Shown piece by piece: positions 60,653-64,000 of a stretch of DNA of 64,000 nt (its first letter is position 1; every line of letters begins with the position of its first letter). The position numbers were made by a program, and so were the translations under genes. Location: assembly GCA_016432725.1 (NCBI GenBank), contig JACJDG010000003.1:6850001-6914000 (forward strand), in the 5' to 3' direction. This stretch comes from Streptomyces sp. DHE7-1 (GTDB taxonomy: Bacteria; Actinomycetota; Actinomycetes; Streptomycetales; Streptomycetaceae). Below the pieces are notes generated by a model that searched no databases, was not told where the DNA came from, and saw only the letters and a list, made by a program, of their open reading frames with translations.

Positions 60653-61825
60653 TCAGCCGCTCACCGGCCCGGGCGGCAGGTCGACCCACGTCCGGCTCTC
60701 GGCCGAGGCCACCATGGCGTCCAGCACCGCGGCCGCGCGCACCGCGTCCGCGAGGGTGGTGCCGTACGGTCTGCCCTCGGCGACGGAGCGCAGGAAGCGG
60801 TACGCCTCGATGACCTTCAGGTCGTCGTAGCCCATCGCGTTGGCCGCGCCCGGCTGGAACGCGGCGTACTCACCGTCGCCGGGCCCGACGAACACCGTGC
60901 TCACCGGCTGGTCCTGGTACGCCGTGCCGCGGCTCACCGCCAGTTCGTTCATCCTGCGGAAGTCCCAGAAGACCGCGCCCCGCGTGCCGTGCACCTCGAA
61001 GCCGTAGCTGTTCTGCTCGCCGACCGAGACCCGGCAGGCCTCCAGCACCCCGCGGGCGCCGGAGGCGAAGCGCAGCAGACAGCCGACCCAGTCCTCGTTC
61101 TCGACCGGACCCGGCTCGCCGCCGAGGGCCCGCGCGTGTCCGGCGGTGGCACCCGCCGGACGGGCCCGCTCGGGCACGAAGACGGCTGTGTCCGCGATGA
61201 GCGAGGCGATGTCGCCGGCCAGGAAGCGGGCCAGGTCCGCGCCGTGCGAGGCCAGGTCGCCGAGTACTCCGCTGCCGCCGCGCGCACGCTCATAGCGCCA
61301 GGTCAGAGCGGAGTCGGGATGGGCGGCGTAGTCGCTGAACAGACGGATGCGGGCATGGGTGACCGTGCCGATCTCCCCGTCGGCGATCAGGTCGCGGGCG
61401 GCCTCCACGGCGGGCGCGTTGCGGTAGTTGAAGCCGACCGTGCCCTGGACGCCGGCCCCCGCGACCGCATCGGCGACCGCACGGGTGTCCGCGCCGGTCA
61501 GCCCCACCGGCTTCTCGATCCACAGATGCTTGCCCGCCTCGGCCATCGCCACCCCGACCTCCCGGTGCAGGAAGTTCGGCACGGTGACGCTCACGGCCCG
61601 CACCCGCGGGTCGGCGGCCACCTCGCGCCAGTCGCGGGTGGCGTGCGCGAAGCCGAACCGCTCGGCCGCCTCCCCGGCCCGGCCCGGCACCTCCTCGGCG
61701 ACCGTCAGGAGATCGGGGCGCAGTGGCAGTTGCGGATAGTGTTGCCCGACGCGGGCGTACGCCTGGGTGTGCACCCGGCCCATCCAGCCGAAACCGACGA
61801 CGGCGACACCGAGCGCATCCACCAT
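60653..61825 (-). CDS. Gfo/Idh/MocA oxidoreductase
   Basis: ATG 61825 has GAGGTG six bases upstream; an ATG at 61843 is possible. The 390-residue protein has the dinucleotide loop VVGFGWMGRVH (about 9), the signature WIEKPVGLT (about 100), and GVLGDLASHGADLARF (about 190) with the catalytic Asp/His. It is longer than the neighbouring paralog and related to glucose-fructose-type or inositol-type dehydrogenases. It is followed 78 bases downstream by the other Gfo/Idh gene on the same strand; co-transcription is likely, and both could act in one sugar oxidation path. Confidence 0.9.
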   Translation of the reverse strand: MVDALGVAVVGFGWMGRVHTQAYARVGQHYPQLPLRPDLLTVAEEVPGRAGEAAERFGFAHATRDWREVAADPRVRAVSVTVPNFLHREVGVAMAEAGKHLWIEKPVGLTGADTRAVADAVAGAGVQGTVGFNYRNAPAVEAARDLIADGEIGTVTHARIRLFSDYAAHPDSALTWRYERARGGSGVLGDLASHGADLARFLAGDIASLIADTAVFVPERARPAGATAGHARALGGEPGPVENEDWVGCLLRFASGARGVLEACRVSVGEQNSYGFEVHGTRGAVFWDFRRMNELAVSRGTAYQDQPVSTVFVGPGDGEYAAFQPGAANAMGYDDLKVIEAYRFLRSVAEGRPYGTTLADAVRAAAVLDAMVASAESRTWVDLPPGPVSG

Positions 61826-61939
61826 GACAGCACCTCTGCTCATGCCTGGACCGGTTCAACCCCTGTCGAGGTCACCTTTGTGCGGACATGGCGAGCGTGT
61901 CAATCAGGACGCGGCCGGCCGGCTCCCGCGCGGTGCCCC

Positions 61940-62284
61940 TCACAGATTGATCGCGTAGGCCTTGCGCAGCGTCTCGTGCACGGTCCACGTCGTACGGTCG
62001 CCCGCGCGCAGCACGGCCAGATCGCCGGGCCCCACCCGCAGCGTGGCGCCGCCCTCGACCTCGATCGTCGCGGACCCGCTGATCACCACGAACAGCTCGT
62101 CCGCCTCGGTGTCGGTGACCACGCCCGGCGTGATCTGCCAGACCCCGCGGAGCTGCCGGCCGTCCGCGGACTCCCACACCACCTTGCCCGTCACCTCGGG
62201 GTTCCCGGAGACGATCTGCTCCGGGTCGAGCGGCTCGGGTTCGAGTTCGGCGTCGGGGACGTGGAGAGCGAAGCTGTGCGTCAT
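61940..62284 (-). CDS. small cupin-domain protein
   Basis: ATG 62284. The 114-residue protein is a single cupin barrel: GVWQITPGVVTDTEADELFVVISG (about 47-70), then LRVGPGDLAVLRAGD (about 82). The usual metal histidines of the first cupin motif are mostly missing (TDTEADE), so metal binding is doubtful. It resembles the Cupin_3 branch often found beside sugar or ureide enzymes. It may act as an isomerase-like or binding accessory of the sugar locus. Confidence 0.82.
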   Translation of the reverse strand: MTHSFALHVPDAELEPEPLDPEQIVSGNPEVTGKVVWESADGRQLRGVWQITPGVVTDTEADELFVVISGSATIEVEGGATLRVGPGDLAVLRAGDRTTWTVHETLRKAYAINL

Positions 62285-62478
62285 GCGGCGACCCTAACCA
62301 GCGGTGCCGCCGCACGGCCGTCGACAGTGTGTGCGGCATCGGGCCCGGCGGGCGGACACTTCGTCGCGCCGCCCGCGGCCGCCACCGCCCCGCGCGCGAC
62401 GACGGCGGTGAGGGCACCCGCCCGGGTGCGGTAGGGTTGACCTGCGTGATCACGCGGCGGGACCGCGTGAGTGGGCAA

Positions 62479-62551
62479 CGGGACGTGGCGCAGCTTGGTA
62501 GCGCACTTGACTGGGGTCAAGGGGTCGCAGGTTCAAATCCTGTCGTCCCGA
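62479..62551 (+). tRNA. tRNA-Pro (GGG), second copy with a 6-base anticodon loop as sequenced
   Basis: 73 bases, identical to the copy at 50975 except that the anticodon-loop run GGGGG is GGGG (62513-62516). As written, the anticodon loop between CTTGA and TCAAG has six bases, which no normal tRNA has. The neighbouring sequences are also similar. A sequencing loss of one G, as in the genes around it, is the simplest reading, and it should be a normal tRNA-Pro. Confidence 0.9.
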
Positions 62552-62569
62552 CTTGTGAGCACGCGGGTC

Positions 62570-62603
62570 AGGGGCCGTGCCGGAGTGATCCGGCACGGCC
62601 CCT
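62570..62603 (+). terminator. 14-bp perfect terminator hairpin after tRNA-Pro
   Basis: AGGGGCCGTGCCGG (62570-62583) pairs perfectly with CCGGCACGGCCCCT (62590-62603) around a 6-base loop, 19 bases after the tRNA. A strong factor-independent terminator for the tRNA gene. Confidence 0.8.
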
Positions 62604-62744
62604 CGATCATTTCCCGGGAGCTCCCGGCCCTCGATGACCCGAACGCCGGACTTCCGTGCGTGTCGGCCCGGGCCGCTCCGGAGGTACGCGTTCCGCGGGT
62701 TAGCGTCGACCGGCATGTGACGCGGGACTACGGGAGGCGGCGCG

Positions 62745-64000
62745 GTGTCGACGGTCGGGGCACGCACCAGGGCGACGAACCTGCCGATCGTCCTCGGCCT
62801 CTCCCTCGCCTTCGCCGTCACGGCCATCGACCCCTTGGTGCTCAGCCTCAACCTGCCGCAGGTGAGCCGGTCCCTTCACGTACCGACGCAGCTCCTGGGT
62901 CTGCTGAGCGGTGCGGCGACACTGGTGATGGCCGCCGCGGTCCTCGCCGCGGGCAGCCTCGGAGACGTCTTCGGACTCAAGCGGCTGCTGATGCTGGGAC
63001 TCGTGGTCGTCACGGTCGTCGACCTGCTTTCGATGCTCTCGCCCGGCTACGGCTTCCTGCTGACGATGCGCTTCCTGGTCGGGCTGGGAATGACCGCGCT
63101 GCTGGGCATGCCTTTGGCCCTGCTGAAGGTCTCGGTGGAGCCGGAGCGGCGGCCGGTGGCCATCGGTGTGCTGATGGCCGTGAACATGGTCCTGTGCGGG
63201 GTGCTTCCCGCCTTCGCGGGCTGGGCGGTGGGGGCCCTCGGCTGGCGGTTCCTGTTCCTGATCGCCCCCGTGCTGTGCATGGTGTCGCTCTGGCTGACGG
63301 CCCGGTACGTCCCCGAGCCGCCGCGCCACCCGGGACGCCGCTTCGACGTGCTCGGCGTGACCTTGATCGGGACCACTCTGCTGACCCTCGTCGTCGGCCT
63401 CGCGGCGGCGTAGAACGGAGTCTCCCGGCCCGAGACCTGGGTGCCGCTGGCGATCAGCGTGATCGTCGCCGTGCTGTTCGTGCGGCATGAACGCAACGCT
63501 CGCGAACCCGCCCTGAACCTCACGCTGTTCCGCAGGGCACCGTTCAGCGTGGCCCTCTCGGCGACGCTCACCCTGAACCTCCTCGTCGCCGGACTCGGCA
63601 TCGTGCTCGGCCAGTTCGGCAGCGCGATCCTGTCGCTGTCCCCCGAGGACATCGGCCTGCTCTTCCTGCCCGGCACCCTGCTGACCGCGGGTGTCGTGAT
63701 CCTGGCCGGACGCCTGGTGGGGAAGTACACCCCGCGGCCGGTGATGGTCACCGGCCTGCTGGTGATGGCGGCGAGCGGACTGCTGCTGGCGGGCACCGCG
63801 GCTCCCGCCATGGCGGTGTGGCTGCTCGTGCCGGCCGTCTGGATGTGCAACCTGGGGTCGCTCGTCACCTCCACCTCGGTCTCCGAGACGGTGCTCTCCG
63901 AGGCGCCGCCCGGGCACTCCGGCACCGTGGCCTCCGTCCAGATGGCCTTCGCGATGACCGGGGCCGCGTTCGGGCCCACCGTCTACATCCTGCTCTTCGA
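62745..64000 (+). CDS. MFS drug-efflux transporter, interrupted by an in-frame stop, runs off window
   Basis: GTG 62745 with GGGAGG seven bases upstream. Residues 1-222 form about six membrane helices with MFS motif A (GDVFGLKR, about 73) and motif C-like glycines (GFLLTMRFLVGLG). At 63411-63413 there is an in-frame TAG, yet the same frame continues open to base 64000 with more helices and the usual second half (NGVSRPETWVPLAI, VGKYTPRPVMV). So one codon is a stop; it is not a base loss. It could be a nonsense mutation or a base-call error (CAG to TAG). The family pumps drugs out by proton antiport. Confidence 0.8.

Overview
The window is high-GC actinobacterial DNA, almost certainly Streptomyces. 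Third codon positions are nearly all G/C, GTG and TTG starts occur, and genes overlap through ATGA or GTGA. Lineage markers include two DUF574-type SAM-methyltransferases, a MASE1 protein beside a GAF-SpoIIE phosphatase, DUF3140 and DUF309 proteins, and sugar ABC importers without their own ATPase.

Positions 1-34264 (+ strand) are the right part of a hybrid NRPS-PKS gene cluster that starts outside the window. In order: the end of an A-T NRPS; a C-A-T-C-A-T NRPS; an aspartyl/asparaginyl beta-hydroxylase-type Fe/2OG oxygenase; a KS-AT-KR-ACP PKS; an NRPS built C-A(luciferase-like monooxygenase inserted)-T-Cy-A(oxidase inserted)-T; a KS-AT-KR-DH-ACP PKS; a C-A-T NRPS; a stand-alone A-T protein; and an AvtA-like aminotransferase. 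Hand-read specificity codes give glycine for the first A domain of the second protein and for the monooxygenase-interrupted A domain, and cysteine for the oxidase-interrupted one. The predicted core is therefore an oxidised glycine joined to a thiazole, embedded in a hydroxylated peptide-polyketide. No thioesterase, MbtH protein, regulator or exporter is visible in this part of the cluster, so release and control probably lie upstream.

Positions 34265-50900 are ordinary chromosomal genes: MASE1 protein and GAF-SpoIIE phosphatase; a NUDIX-like protein, amidohydrolase and glutamine-synthetase-like ligase operon; two DUF574 methyltransferases around a Cof-type HAD phosphatase; a helix-hairpin-helix endonuclease-like protein, DUF3140 and Dps; a lysophospholipase-like hydrolase and a thiolase with a promoter/operator; a TauE/SafE permease, a NagD-like phosphatase, cobK, cobF and a DUF309 protein.

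Positions 50975-62603 are bounded by two tRNA-Pro(GGG) genes. Between them are an APC amino acid permease, two divergent sugar ABC transport operons, two Gfo/Idh/MocA oxidoreductases and a cupin, which together look like a sugar or polyol uptake and oxidation locus. An MFS exporter runs off the right end and carries an in-frame stop.

A feature of the whole window: more than 30 reading frames, and one tRNA, are each broken by the loss of one base, nearly all in a G or C run. I read these as sequencing errors, not decay, and give gene limits as if the frames were intact.
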